Below, in pieces: positions 44,241-53,685 of a stretch of 64,000 nucleotides of DNA. This DNA is from Bacteroidales bacterium (GTDB lineage: Bacteria; Bacteroidota; Bacteroidia; Bacteroidales; Muribaculaceae). The number at the start of each line of letters is the position of its first letter. The first letter of the stretch is position 1. The stretch covers positions 9,267 to 73,266 of the forward strand of contig DXYS01000018.1 of NCBI GenBank assembly GCA_019415705.1, given 5' to 3'. The position numbers were made by a program, and so were the translations under genes. The notes below the pieces were generated by a model, which did not search any database, was not told where the DNA came from, and saw nothing but the letters and a program-made list of their open reading frames with translations.

Positions 44241-46715
44241 TTAATTCTTTTTATATGGCGGAGGTGTTTTGCGTGACTTACTGTCAGCTTTGGGCTTTGA
44301 TGTCACCTTGCCTTTGGGCGCGGCATCGGGCAGCTCGTCTTCAGTTTTGTCTGAATCTTTCTTTTTGAAAATCGATAAGATTTTGGCAAAGAACGACGGG
44401 CGTCGGCTGCGTTCGATCTTGTGATGAGCCTCGGGGAAGTGACGGCTGAGGAAGGCCATGGCCTCATCGTCGCTGAGCGACTGCGCGGTCAGAGTCTCCA
44501 ACAGCACCTCCGGTTTGGCCTTGGGGTCGACCGACATGACAGCCACCCAGTAGTCGTCGCGCTGAGGCGAGCGTGCCGATGACTTCATCAACTGCTCGGG
44601 TGAGTAGATGTTGCGGTCAAGATAAACTTTAGCCAATTTGCGGGCGTCGGCTCCCTTGACATTAAAAAGCTTGGTCGAGATTTGACGCAAGAATTCGTAG
44701 TCGGCAAGCTCGAGAGCGAGGTCCTGCATTCTGAGCCATGCCGAATCGGTGGCAACCTCGTCTGTGACATGGTTGAGCATAGACCCGAGCTCGCGGAAGT
44801 CTTCGGTGACAGTGCGCGGATAACCGATTTCGTAAACGTTGAAACAGAGGTCGGCTGCATTTTCGCGCGAAAGCGTCTTGTTGCGCACAGCGTCTTTGAT
44901 GGCGTTAAGCAGACGTTTGAAAACGACCTTGCCCTGACCGGCGCCCCATGTGTCTGAGTCGGGTGATTTATGGAAAGCGTCAAGGCGCTCGACCATTGAC
45001 CGTATGCCCTCGGCATTGTTGACCGAGGCATGCTCCAGAGCATAGGTGAACAGGCGGCTATATCTCGGGTCGGTGATGCGGTCGGCAAAAATCTTGCCGA
45101 CAAAGTCACGGTAGCGCAACGCGCAGCGTCCGCTCAAGTCAATGAGGTCGGCAACGAGTGCGTCTTCGTAACGTTGTTCGGTGGTAATCAGCTTTATCAT
45201 GCTGTCGGCGATGACCTCGCGGTCAGCGACCTCGTTCTCAATGATTGACATGCGGCGGCGTTGGTCGAGACCGTCATCTAACATACGTGCGATGAGAGCC
45301 TGCGGCTCGCGGCCTTTCTCGTCGAGGAAATAATGATATAGTGACTCCCATTCGCCGCCCGACAGTGTCAGATAATCACTGTGTGACTTGTAGGCCGGGC
45401 GGTTGATAAACTGTTGCACATCTACAAAACGCTGTTTGAAGCGGCGGTAGAACGTGTCAAACGTGTCTTTATCAGCAAAAACGATAGACGTGATTTTGTC
45501 ACGGTTGCGCTCAATAACTTCGGTGGCTTTAAGAGGCTTGACGGCAAGCACATATTCAATCCAAGCCATAGTGCCCTCCAAGTCGGCCTGAGCATCAAAA
45601 AGGCTCTGCAGGTATTCGTCAAAACGTGCTTTCTCCGACGGTTTGGCGGTGAAATATTCGTTGAGCGCCTTGACGAGCTCACGGTCACGGCTCAGAGCGT
45701 CAAAGTTGAAGCGGCTGAAGTCGTAGATATAATTGAAAAGCTGAGCCTGTGTCTCTTTGGGCAGATTCTTGTAGCGCTCATAAGTGTCAGACAGCAGCCA
45801 GTCGATGATGTCGGCTACTTTGTCGCGTCGGCCGCCCTCGATGGCGCTGACGATGGCCTCGCGGTAGTTCTCGGCCTCCGGTGTGCTGATTTTGGCGTCT
45901 TTGGTCAGGTCGAGCATAACCCACTGTTTGGGGAAGAGCTCGTTGTTGTAGTGCTGATTTATGAAGAAGACGTTGTAGCCCGGTTTTTTACCTTCGGACG
46001 TGTGATTGGTAAGGAAGGTGAACTCTGTCAGACGCTCAGGACGCAGCATGCTTGCGGCCCCGGCGGCCAGCAGATTGGCATCGGCCACGTCACACTTGAC
46101 GAGCACGGGGCGTCCGCAGCGGCGGCTCTCGACAAAGGCGAGCAACAGCTCGGCTGTGCGGGCGCCGGCAGCAGGCGCGGCTGCGGCTTTGAAGCTGAGA
46201 TTCTCGGCGGGCAGGTCGGGTTTGTGACCGAGTGATATAGAGCGCATCTCCTCGTTGTCAGGCGACGGCACCGGCGAGCGCGGGATGAAGTGAGCCGAGC
46301 CTTCGGCCGGGTTTTCGGTGAAAATTTCAAATACCGATGCATCGGGCTGCTCCTCGAAGACATAGCAGTCGACTACATAGTTGCCCGGACGTCCCGATTT
46401 GCCGTCTTTATAATATGTGTAGTCATATCCGACGGCAATCTTTCGGCCTATGACATATATTTTCTGTTTGCCCGGGAGTAAAAGCTCGCGGTAAAAATAA
46501 GTCGGGGCGACATCGAGCACTTTTGTCGGGTCGGCTGCGAGAGCCGGTTGCGACAGGGCCGGACGCTCGACAAATGCAAATATTTCGTTGTCCTTATTGT
46601 TGATGGCTTCGATTATTTCGGCCGGTGTGTTCTCTGTGGCCGAGCGTATGCCGAGACCTACAGTGCCGCCGCGTGATTTCTCTGACGAGTTGTAGATGAT
46701 GTGATAATAATTCAT
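44241..46715 (-). CDS. GTPase-associated protein 1 (GAP1)-like protein
   Basis: An 824-residue cytosolic protein. Its N-terminal 250 residues (YHIIYNSSEKSRGGTVGLGIR..., then ...VDCYVFEE..., FKAAAAPAAGARTAELLLAF) resemble the GAP1 N-terminal domain found next to DO-GTPases in predicted conflict systems. The rest (about 290-760) is an all-helical array rich in Arg/Asp/Glu. The tail is basic and disordered (about 770-824, Lys/Pro/Ser-rich). No catalytic motif is evident; it is probably an adaptor or scaffold coupling the GTPases. It lies between the two GTPase genes with gaps of 10 and 22 nt. The family call rests on the N-terminal pattern and context and should be taken as probable. Confidence 0.65.
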   Translation of the reverse strand: MNYYHIIYNSSEKSRGGTVGLGIRSATENTPAEIIEAINNKDNEIFAFVERPALSQPALAADPTKVLDVAPTYFYRELLLPGKQKIYVIGRKIAVGYDYTYYKDGKSGRPGNYVVDCYVFEEQPDASVFEIFTENPAEGSAHFIPRSPVPSPDNEEMRSISLGHKPDLPAENLSFKAAAAPAAGARTAELLLAFVESRRCGRPVLVKCDVADANLLAAGAASMLRPERLTEFTFLTNHTSEGKKPGYNVFFINQHYNNELFPKQWVMLDLTKDAKISTPEAENYREAIVSAIEGGRRDKVADIIDWLLSDTYERYKNLPKETQAQLFNYIYDFSRFNFDALSRDRELVKALNEYFTAKPSEKARFDEYLQSLFDAQADLEGTMAWIEYVLAVKPLKATEVIERNRDKITSIVFADKDTFDTFYRRFKQRFVDVQQFINRPAYKSHSDYLTLSGGEWESLYHYFLDEKGREPQALIARMLDDGLDQRRRMSIIENEVADREVIADSMIKLITTEQRYEDALVADLIDLSGRCALRYRDFVGKIFADRITDPRYSRLFTYALEHASVNNAEGIRSMVERLDAFHKSPDSDTWGAGQGKVVFKRLLNAIKDAVRNKTLSRENAADLCFNVYEIGYPRTVTEDFRELGSMLNHVTDEVATDSAWLRMQDLALELADYEFLRQISTKLFNVKGADARKLAKVYLDRNIYSPEQLMKSSARSPQRDDYWVAVMSVDPKAKPEVLLETLTAQSLSDDEAMAFLSRHFPEAHHKIERSRRPSFFAKILSIFKKKDSDKTEDELPDAAPKGKVTSKPKADSKSRKTPPPYKKN

Positions 46716-46725
46716 GGCATCAGGT

Positions 46726-48018
46726 TTATTTGTCTTTTGTGGTCGGTATGTTGAATTTGCCGAGTTTATACAGCATCCAGATTAGCGGGTCCATTACACG
46801 ATAGGGTGTGACCTGTCCCTCAACGGAGCTGTCGACCGGCATCGAGCCGAGCGCCGACACGCCGAAGAAGCGGTAATTATTGTCCGGGTCGTTGAGGTCG
46901 CGTGAATCAATATTGATTTTTTTATTTTTAGGACTCGTCCAGTTGTGGGCAAAAAGGCGGAACTCGGTCTGGTCCCAAAGTTCATAGTCGAGGGCCTGCT
47001 CGATTGTAGAGTTTATTTCATTTATCTTGTCGATATCGAGCTTGCCCGTTTTTTTGTATGTGCTGTCTGAATATTGGTCGCCTTTGCAGAACGCCTGTAC
47101 CGGAAAGTCGTTGAGAGCGTCCTTGTTGTCGATGACGGCGTCAAATTTGCTGAATACAAAGGCAAACGGTTTGGAGAAGATGTCGACACGGTCCTGCTGT
47201 GCGTTGGCCAGTGCGGTCTGTATTTCGCTAAGCGGCATACTCGGACGGCCTGTCAGTTCGTCGAAACCTTTGTCTCTTAGTGCCTTCTTGATGTAGGGGA
47301 CTGAGAGACAGTCTAAAAGAACGATTACTCCGGCCGAGCGGCTCAGATATTTGGCATTGTTTTTGATGTTTTCCTGAAATTTCTCACCTGCAGTGTCGTA
47401 GAACACCAAGTAAATGCTGCGGTTTGTGCTCTGCTGGTAGACATGAAATATAAGAGGCACATCTTTTTTGGCTTCGGCGGTCTTCTCGATGACATAACCG
47501 CTTTCAAAAAGCTGCTCGCGCATTTTATTGTAGACAATGTCGGTCGCATCGTCTTTATGACCGTCGCTGTAGACCTGCATCGGGGTTACCTGCAGGTCGA
47601 GACGAGAGCCGAATTTGCGCAGCTGCTGGATGAGGGTGATGATGTAGTTTGTCTTGCCGCTCGATGGGCTGCCGACGACCGATATGATTTCAGAGCCGTT
47701 CTGCACCATTTCGATAGGCAGATTATTGAAACAGTGGGGGCAGACAAAACGCTCGGACAGCTGACCGCACTGTGGGCATTTCGACGCCTCGAGTGTCGAC
47801 GAGCCGAAACGCGCGAAAAAGCCTTTTTTCTTTTGGGGCCACGTGTAGCGCAGCGGCAGGTCCTCGCCTCGCCAGTAACGGTCATAGCCTTCCTGTGTCT
47901 CGCGCGGGCAGCAGTAATCGCCGTCGTTGTCTTTGTCTAAGTTTACACATTGATACAGAGCCTCGCTTGTGCGGAACTCTTCGAAACAATAAGGACATAA
48001 TATGGTTTTGTCAGCCAT
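46726..48018 (-). CDS. Zinc-ribbon TRAFAC-type GTPase (DO-GTPase2-like)
   Basis: A 430-residue cytosolic GTPase. The N-terminus has zinc-binding cysteines (CPYC at 8-11, C24, C36-C37; then CPQCG at 81-85 and CPHC at 93-96). The GTPase domain shows Walker A GSPSSGKT (116-123), DTAGE (208-212, the switch II Walker B) and SKFD (290-293, in the place of the N/TKxD guanine motif). It ends with the RFFGVSALGSMP strand, in the place of the SAK motif. The DTAGEKFQENIKNNAKYLSR arrangement with no Gln after DTAGE suggests intrinsically slow hydrolysis or external activation. It is encoded directly before the GAP1-like gene (10-nt gap). Confidence 0.8.
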   Translation of the reverse strand: MADKTILCPYCFEEFRTSEALYQCVNLDKDNDGDYCCPRETQEGYDRYWRGEDLPLRYTWPQKKKGFFARFGSSTLEASKCPQCGQLSERFVCPHCFNNLPIEMVQNGSEIISVVGSPSSGKTNYIITLIQQLRKFGSRLDLQVTPMQVYSDGHKDDATDIVYNKMREQLFESGYVIEKTAEAKKDVPLIFHVYQQSTNRSIYLVFYDTAGEKFQENIKNNAKYLSRSAGVIVLLDCLSVPYIKKALRDKGFDELTGRPSMPLSEIQTALANAQQDRVDIFSKPFAFVFSKFDAVIDNKDALNDFPVQAFCKGDQYSDSTYKKTGKLDIDKINEINSTIEQALDYELWDQTEFRLFAHNWTSPKNKKINIDSRDLNDPDNNYRFFGVSALGSMPVDSSVEGQVTPYRVMDPLIWMLYKLGKFNIPTTKDK

Positions 48019-48069
48019 TGTGTGCGTTTGATAATGATGGTTTATAATAGGTGGATGGCCTGTGCTTTG

Positions 48070-50121
48070 TCAGAGACTGACAGAGCACAGGTCGGTGATG
48101 AATGCGTTGTTGATGCCGATGGTCTCCTCGGGATGAGGCACGAAGTAGACGTTGAGCTTTGATGCGTTTTTGCAGGCAGGCAGCGGCAGGTCGTGGTCGA
48201 AAGTGAACGGTCCGGTGTCGCCCTTGTCATACTCGCCGACGATATAGGCCTCGTCGATTCTGACCAAAGGTTTGTCCTGAACCAAGAGCACGGCGCGGCA
48301 GGGCAGGGCGACGCCGTCGGGCAGCGACGCGGTGACATGCAGCACGAACTTTTTGCCAAACCATCCGGTCTTGACCTTCTCGACTGTGGCGGAGAGTTTT
48401 ACGGGTACGAGTTCGTCAAGCTCGACAACAGGCAGCTCACATGGCGTGAGGTCGCGCTCCGTGATTTCGCGTATGATTTTTTTGCGGACATTGACGTTGC
48501 GCTCGCGCTCAAACTGCTTGATGAGTGTGCAATACTCCGGATACACCTCCTCATAGCGGTCGATTGTCGCGCCGAGTTCGGCATAGGCTTTATCTAAAGC
48601 GGCAAATCGGGCCTCTATTTCGCCGAGACGGTTTGCTCCGGAAAGGATGTTGTCGATTATGCGGCGTGCACCCTCAAATTTGCCTGTCTCCTCAAACAGA
48701 GCGCGGCACTCGTCGATTTCGCCGCGGCAGCGGCGCAGCTCAATCATGTAGTCGGCCATGGCGTCATTTTGCGGGCGTCCGTCTGTGAGCGCGCGACGTG
48801 CATCGTCAAATTTGCCGCCTTTGGCCGCAAGATGACGTCTGACAGCACTATCGGTGCGCCGGCAGGCTTCCTCGGCCGGCTTAAAGCGCGACTCGAGAGT
48901 GTCGGCGAGGCGTATGACGGTGGAGTCAAGGGCACGGATACGCTCGGCTGAGCGTATCCATGCGGCGATGGCCTTGCGGGCCTGACGACGTATGTTGGCG
49001 ATATTGTCGAAATTTTCGAGGCGCTCCGACATGTCGCCGTACATGACGCTGTAGCGTGCGAGCACATCGGGCATGCGGTCGGGAGTGATGACCGACACCA
49101 ACTGACGGTTGCCGATGTTGTCTGTTACACGGCGCACGAACTCATTGTCGCTGAACGCCTCGCCCGAGAGCACGCACTGCAGCATGTCGTGACGGGCGAC
49201 ACGGTCGCGGTAATGCACGATTTTCTGCACGAGCTCCGAGATGGCCTGTTCCTGACGCGATTTGAGCACGGTGTTGTCGACTATGCACGGATAGACAACA
49301 GATGTGTCGCGGCTGTAATGAAACTGTATGCCGAATGTCGGATCATGACGTTTCTCCAACCAGTTGTCGACAAACTGCATCTGATACTCTAACTCGCGCT
49401 CGATTTCGTCTTCGCGCAGGAAGTTGTGGCTGCGCTGCATTGTCGACAGCACTATCTGTGCCAGCGAGCGACGCAGCGGATTTTCGCCGAGACCTCCGAG
49501 CGACAGCTCGTCGTCGGTAGGCAGAAACTGTTGTCCGTCGTAGGCATAGCATCCCATCAGCAGGTCGGAGCCCGAAGACTCGCAGAACACGATTTTCTGG
49601 CCGAACTCCGGCTTGAGCTCGGGACGTGTATAGCGCATATATCCGATAGTCAGGTCCTCAGGTGTCACCGAGAAGCTCTGAGTCGCGAACGATTTGTCCT
49701 CTAAGTGCGCTATTACAGCCTTTCGCGCCGCATCCGGTATGTTGCGGGCAAAGATATATACGGTCGGTATCGACACCTCCGGGCGTCCGGGTTCGGCATA
49801 AAAACGGCGCAGACGCTCGATGATACCCGAGTTGTCAAGCAGCGACAGATAAGGCAGATCACTGACGGTTGTGGTCGAGTATTTGCGTCCGTCGACAACG
49901 CCGTCCCAGAAGTGACCGATGTAGCCGGGGCGCTTGCAGAGCACCATCGATTTGTTGGACTGCGAGGCCTCGAGACGCGAGCTGTCGGCCGGCACGTAGA
50001 AGTAGAGCCACAGACGGCCGTCAGCCGACCCGTGGAATCCATCATAGGCCCCGTCGCCTTTGTCGACGACGGGGATGATGTAATCCTGATTGAAAAAAAG
50101 TATCAGTTTGGCTTGTGACAT
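48070..50121 (-). CDS. Coiled-coil protein of the GTPase-system operon
   Basis: A 683-residue protein I cannot place in a family. Part one (about 1-210) is beta-rich (MSQAKLILFFNQDYIIPVV..., LWLYFYVPADSS, GHFWDGVVDG), like a small actin-partner or adaptor domain. The middle (about 210-590) is helical with heptad-like Glu/Arg/Leu runs (RLADTLESRFKPAEEACRRTD, quoted in part; IEARFAALDKAYAELGATID), so a coiled coil. The last 90 residues return to beta-strands (VKLSATVEKVKTGWFGKKFVLHVT, quoted in outline), perhaps an Ig-like module. It follows the Hsp70/actin-like gene by 6 nt, the tightest spacing in the operon, suggesting the two products work in one complex. Some resemblance in plan to SrfC-type coiled-coil partners is only suggestive. 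Confidence 0.55.
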   Translation of the reverse strand: MSQAKLILFFNQDYIIPVVDKGDGAYDGFHGSADGRLWLYFYVPADSSRLEASQSNKSMVLCKRPGYIGHFWDGVVDGRKYSTTTVSDLPYLSLLDNSGIIERLRRFYAEPGRPEVSIPTVYIFARNIPDAARKAVIAHLEDKSFATQSFSVTPEDLTIGYMRYTRPELKPEFGQKIVFCESSGSDLLMGCYAYDGQQFLPTDDELSLGGLGENPLRRSLAQIVLSTMQRSHNFLREDEIERELEYQMQFVDNWLEKRHDPTFGIQFHYSRDTSVVYPCIVDNTVLKSRQEQAISELVQKIVHYRDRVARHDMLQCVLSGEAFSDNEFVRRVTDNIGNRQLVSVITPDRMPDVLARYSVMYGDMSERLENFDNIANIRRQARKAIAAWIRSAERIRALDSTVIRLADTLESRFKPAEEACRRTDSAVRRHLAAKGGKFDDARRALTDGRPQNDAMADYMIELRRCRGEIDECRALFEETGKFEGARRIIDNILSGANRLGEIEARFAALDKAYAELGATIDRYEEVYPEYCTLIKQFERERNVNVRKKIIREITERDLTPCELPVVELDELVPVKLSATVEKVKTGWFGKKFVLHVTASLPDGVALPCRAVLLVQDKPLVRIDEAYIVGEYDKGDTGPFTFDHDLPLPACKNASKLNVYFVPHPEETIGINNAFITDLCSVSL

Positions 50122-50127
50122 AGCTTA

Positions 50128-53100
50128 TCAGCTGTTCTTCTTGAAGAGTTGCGGCAGCAGCACGTTGTTTAGGTAGTAGAGACCTGATGCGATGAAGATA
50201 GGCATGCGGTAGGCAACCTGCATCTCGCGCTCGCCGTCGTTCTCGAAGAATGAGGCAAGGTTTGACAGTTCTTCCGTGCCGCGGCGCAGAGCAGAGGTGT
50301 TGTCGGCAAATCCGTTCTCTTCGACGAAGTCGCAGAAAAGCTCTATGAACTTGTTGAAGTTCTCAAATTTCGACGACGTGAAGTCAAAACGCGAAATGTT
50401 GTTGAATTTGTCTTCCTCGAGCACCTCGAGTTCCGACAGTTCCTCTTTGCCGTTGGCACCGCGATAGAAGATACCTTTCTCGCCGACGACCTCATGACGC
50501 TCGATGTTGACTTTTGTCGACGGGGTGTCGTCATCGTCGTCATCGTCGTCATCGTCATTGTGGTCATAGATGCCGAGAATCATATCGTTGGGGTCGGATG
50601 ACAGTTTGACAAGACCTTTGGCGACCTCGCTCTTGTTTTCGCGCATGTCCTCGATATCATCCGAGTCGAGATTGTCAAATTTGACTTTGACCTTGACATC
50701 ATCCATGGCCAGACCGGCTTTGAGGCATTTGCGCAGATAGCGTTTGACGTCTTTGCCGTCCTCGTCGAAGGTGAAGAACAACCACTCGAACAGACGGCCT
50801 CCCTTGCCGTAGTAGCGGAAGTGTATCTCGTTGATGTCCGTGAGATTATTCTTTGTGATGGTCTCGCGCAACAGTATGCCGGCATAGAACGACAGCAGAC
50901 CTGTGATATAGGCCGGCAGCGAGAATACGGTGGGGATGTCACTGCGCATGTAGTCGTAGAAAGCCGAGAACTCCTCGCGTCCGCTCAGCTGGTCGAAGAC
51001 ATTATTGAGATAGTAGGGAGCGCGTGAGTATGTGTTACGGTCACTGCTGGTGACATCGGCGATGTTGATGACCTTGACTTTGGTCTTGTGAGACTCGTGG
51101 AAGTTATACAGACAGCGGCGGAACTGCTCCGAGCGGTTGATGGCGTCGAAGAAGAAACCGGCAGCTATACGCACCGAGCACTGTGAGTAGAGGCGTTTGC
51201 CGCTGCCTTTTGTGTCGGTCGGGTCGACGCCGAGAATGAGGATGTCGGATGTCGAGCCGCCTATGTCGATGCCGAGGAAGAGATTGGTCTCGCTCAGTGC
51301 GGCACGTCCGCTCTGTGCATACTTGCAGACAGCCTCGGCCTCGGTGAAGGCTTTGATGCGGCTGCTCGAGATGCGAAGTCCCTGAATGGTCTCGTTGAGC
51401 TTGGCACCGAGATTCTTAAACACTTGGCTCAGATGACTCTTGTTGCTCATTGCGCTCGGGAACGACCAGCGGAGCTCGGTCGGACGCATTTCGTTTGCGA
51501 AAAGGTCGGCGCAAATCTGCAGCCATACCATCGAGATGAACGAGCGACGTTTCTTATTGCCCTCGCCGGTGGCCCATTTCATATTATAGTTGAGTCGTCC
51601 GGCGTTGGTGGTGATGATGCTGTCGTCCATTGAGTGTACGGTGATGTTGGTCTCGTTGACCGGCACACCGCCGATAATGGGCTCATCTTCCTTAGACAGT
51701 TTTGTGCGCACGTACTCGATTTCGTGCTCATGCAGCCACGATTTTATCTGGCCGTTTTTGTTGATGGGCTCCTCGTTAGAGATAAAGAGCAGCTCGTCTT
51801 TGGCGGCCATGGCGCGCGGAGCGTTGTCAAAGCCTACGAGAGCCAGACGACGGTTGGTGAAGGGCACCGGCTCTGCGTCGCGGGCTCCCTTGGCGCGGTA
51901 ATATGCGCAGGTGTTGGTCGAGCCGAAGTCGATGCCGACCGTGGCCTCCTGAAGCATCTGCGGCTCGCGGGTCAGCAGACGCATATATTCAGAGTCGTTG
52001 AAAAGAAGTGCGTCAGAGTTGCCGCCCGGAGTTTTGATGATGAGACGTCCGGCCGTCCAGTCGTTCTCGTTGCGGCGGACGTGGATTGAAACATATTTGA
52101 CGGGTGTGTCGCTCTTGATGATTTCGTAGGGCCACATGCCGCCCGAAGCTTTGTCGACCGGATAGCGCACGAGGAACATTTTTTCCTCGAGTTTGCTGCG
52201 TGAGGCCTCGTCGCCCATATAGTCTTTCTCGAAAGTTTTGCCTTCGAATTCGGGTATCATGCGTGTACCGCCGGGCATATTGGTCGGGAACTCGCTGTAG
52301 TAGAAATACTGTTTCCAGTACTCCGAGCGGAAGTTTGGCCAAACGAAGACCTTGCCGTTGCTTTCGGGAGCGATGATTTCGTAATTTTTCATCAGAATCT
52401 CGACAAACTCGTCAGAGTCACCGAGCTTGGCTTCGAGAACGATGTCGACGGTCTGGCCTTTGACGCGTGCGCGCAGACGCACCTTGCTGTCGTGAGAGCC
52501 GTTGACGATATCGTTGAGCGAACCCATGATGTCTAATGCCTTGTCTGACAGAGGCAGCGAGAAATAATATGTGGCGTCGCTGTCCTCGTCGCGTGCCTTG
52601 ATGTAGTAGACGGCAGCGCGCTCATATTCCTGCTCGTTGCCTACGGCCATCCATCCGACGAGATAGTTGCCGGGCAGCAGCAGTTCGCTGATGTCCTCGA
52701 CAAGTTTGGCGTCGTCGACAGCCTTGCGGTAGAACACGCCGCCCTTCCACCAATACTGAGTGTTGGTAGCGAAGAGTTTGGCTATCGGTCCGCGTGGCGT
52801 GACAGCCGACTTGATGCTCAGTGGCACGGTCTCTATGGCGTCCTCGTTCATGCCGAGAACAGAGGCGATTTCGGCACGCCATTCCTTGATTTCGGTTTCG
52901 AGAGTGGCGGATATTTCCTGAGGCACTTTCTTGTTGCCGCCATTGATTTCGGTCAGCAGGGCGGTATATGACTCCTTGTTGGTCGAGAGCATCGACAGGA
53001 AGGAGTAAATCTTCACAAGTGCGTTGTGGCTGTAAGCCTCGACTTTGTTTGCGTCGGCGGCTGCTGGGTCGGTGAATTTGCCGTTGATGAGCCACGGCAT

Positions 53101-53679
53101 GTCATCGTCAATCTCGTAGTTGACAGAGGTGAAGAAAATGGTGTAGGGCGATGTAGCTCCGACGAGTTTGTAGGCACCGCTCTTATCCTTATAATATAAG
53201 AGCTGCATGTATGCCGGTGTCTGAGGGTCGGTCTCGTGCTTCCACAGAGATTTTTCCTCAAAAAGCATCTCGCCGTATGTGGCGGCGAGCCCGAAAGTGT
53301 ACTCGTCGCGGTCTGTCTTTTTCATCTCCTTGAGCGATATAGGCTCTGAGAGATAGAAGTCGTCGGGTTTGAGCACGTAGGTTGCGATAAGACCGCGCCA
53401 CTCGTCTTTGAGTGCTTTATAGCAGAGCATCAGCGAGCGTTCGTCGCGGCGCGAAGTCCGTGCGCCGAGCGCGTAAGCAGTCATCTTTGCACGCGCCCAC
53501 GGCGAGGGCACGCCGGAGATAAGGTCGTTGAATGTGTTCTGCGACGCCTCGGTGTTGCCGTAAGAGGTCACGAGGTTGTCGATAAATGTTTCGGGCTCCT
53601 TCAGCGAGACCCAGCGGTGTATGGTGGTTTCGGATACTCCGATGCCGTTGCCGACTTCGGGAAGAAATGATTTTGCCAT
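50128..53679 (-). CDS. Large protein with Hsp70/actin-type ATPase domain
   Basis: A 1183-residue cytosolic protein. The first 570 residues are of unknown fold (mixed beta/alpha). The actin-like ATPase domain begins near 575: phosphate-1 loop TVGIDFGSTNTCAYYR (about 581-595), a helical subdomain, phosphate-2 loop LGIDIGGSTSDILIL (about 802-816), and a later adenosine-type Gly-rich segment (YGKGGRLFEW, about 956-965). A perfect ten-Asp run (1041-1050) sits in an acidic linker. No substrate-binding Hsp70 beta domain is evident. It resembles in plan the SrfB-type virulence-associated ATPases, a possibility and not an identification. Gaps of 6 nt on both sides tie it to the tubulin-like and coiled-coil genes. 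Confidence 0.75.
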   Translation of the reverse strand: MAKSFLPEVGNGIGVSETTIHRWVSLKEPETFIDNLVTSYGNTEASQNTFNDLISGVPSPWARAKMTAYALGARTSRRDERSLMLCYKALKDEWRGLIATYVLKPDDFYLSEPISLKEMKKTDRDEYTFGLAATYGEMLFEEKSLWKHETDPQTPAYMQLLYYKDKSGAYKLVGATSPYTIFFTSVNYEIDDDMPWLINGKFTDPAAADANKVEAYSHNALVKIYSFLSMLSTNKESYTALLTEINGGNKKVPQEISATLETEIKEWRAEIASVLGMNEDAIETVPLSIKSAVTPRGPIAKLFATNTQYWWKGGVFYRKAVDDAKLVEDISELLLPGNYLVGWMAVGNEQEYERAAVYYIKARDEDSDATYYFSLPLSDKALDIMGSLNDIVNGSHDSKVRLRARVKGQTVDIVLEAKLGDSDEFVEILMKNYEIIAPESNGKVFVWPNFRSEYWKQYFYYSEFPTNMPGGTRMIPEFEGKTFEKDYMGDEASRSKLEEKMFLVRYPVDKASGGMWPYEIIKSDTPVKYVSIHVRRNENDWTAGRLIIKTPGGNSDALLFNDSEYMRLLTREPQMLQEATVGIDFGSTNTCAYYRAKGARDAEPVPFTNRRLALVGFDNAPRAMAAKDELLFISNEEPINKNGQIKSWLHEHEIEYVRTKLSKEDEPIIGGVPVNETNITVHSMDDSIITTNAGRLNYNMKWATGEGNKKRRSFISMVWLQICADLFANEMRPTELRWSFPSAMSNKSHLSQVFKNLGAKLNETIQGLRISSSRIKAFTEAEAVCKYAQSGRAALSETNLFLGIDIGGSTSDILILGVDPTDTKGSGKRLYSQCSVRIAAGFFFDAINRSEQFRRCLYNFHESHKTKVKVINIADVTSSDRNTYSRAPYYLNNVFDQLSGREEFSAFYDYMRSDIPTVFSLPAYITGLLSFYAGILLRETITKNNLTDINEIHFRYYGKGGRLFEWLFFTFDEDGKDVKRYLRKCLKAGLAMDDVKVKVKFDNLDSDDIEDMRENKSEVAKGLVKLSSDPNDMILGIYDHNDDDDDDDDDDTPSTKVNIERHEVVGEKGIFYRGANGKEELSELEVLEEDKFNNISRFDFTSSKFENFNKFIELFCDFVEENGFADNTSALRRGTEELSNLASFFENDGEREMQVAYRMPIFIASGLYYLNNVLLPQLFKKNS
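50527..50556. repeat. In-frame GTC/ATC microsatellite coding ten Asp residues
   Basis: Three full copies of a 9-nt unit (GTCGTCATC on the plus strand) plus one codon, coding ten consecutive Asp residues in the Hsp70/actin-like protein. Slippage here would change the acidic linker length in steps of three residues without frameshift. Confidence 0.8.
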
Positions 53680-53685
53680 GAGAGT

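Noticed and set aside
45414..46235. 273-codon plus-strand frame opposite the GAP1-like gene
   Set aside because: Antisense shadow, rich in Val/Gly/Glu as expected from the complementary strand; no independent signal.
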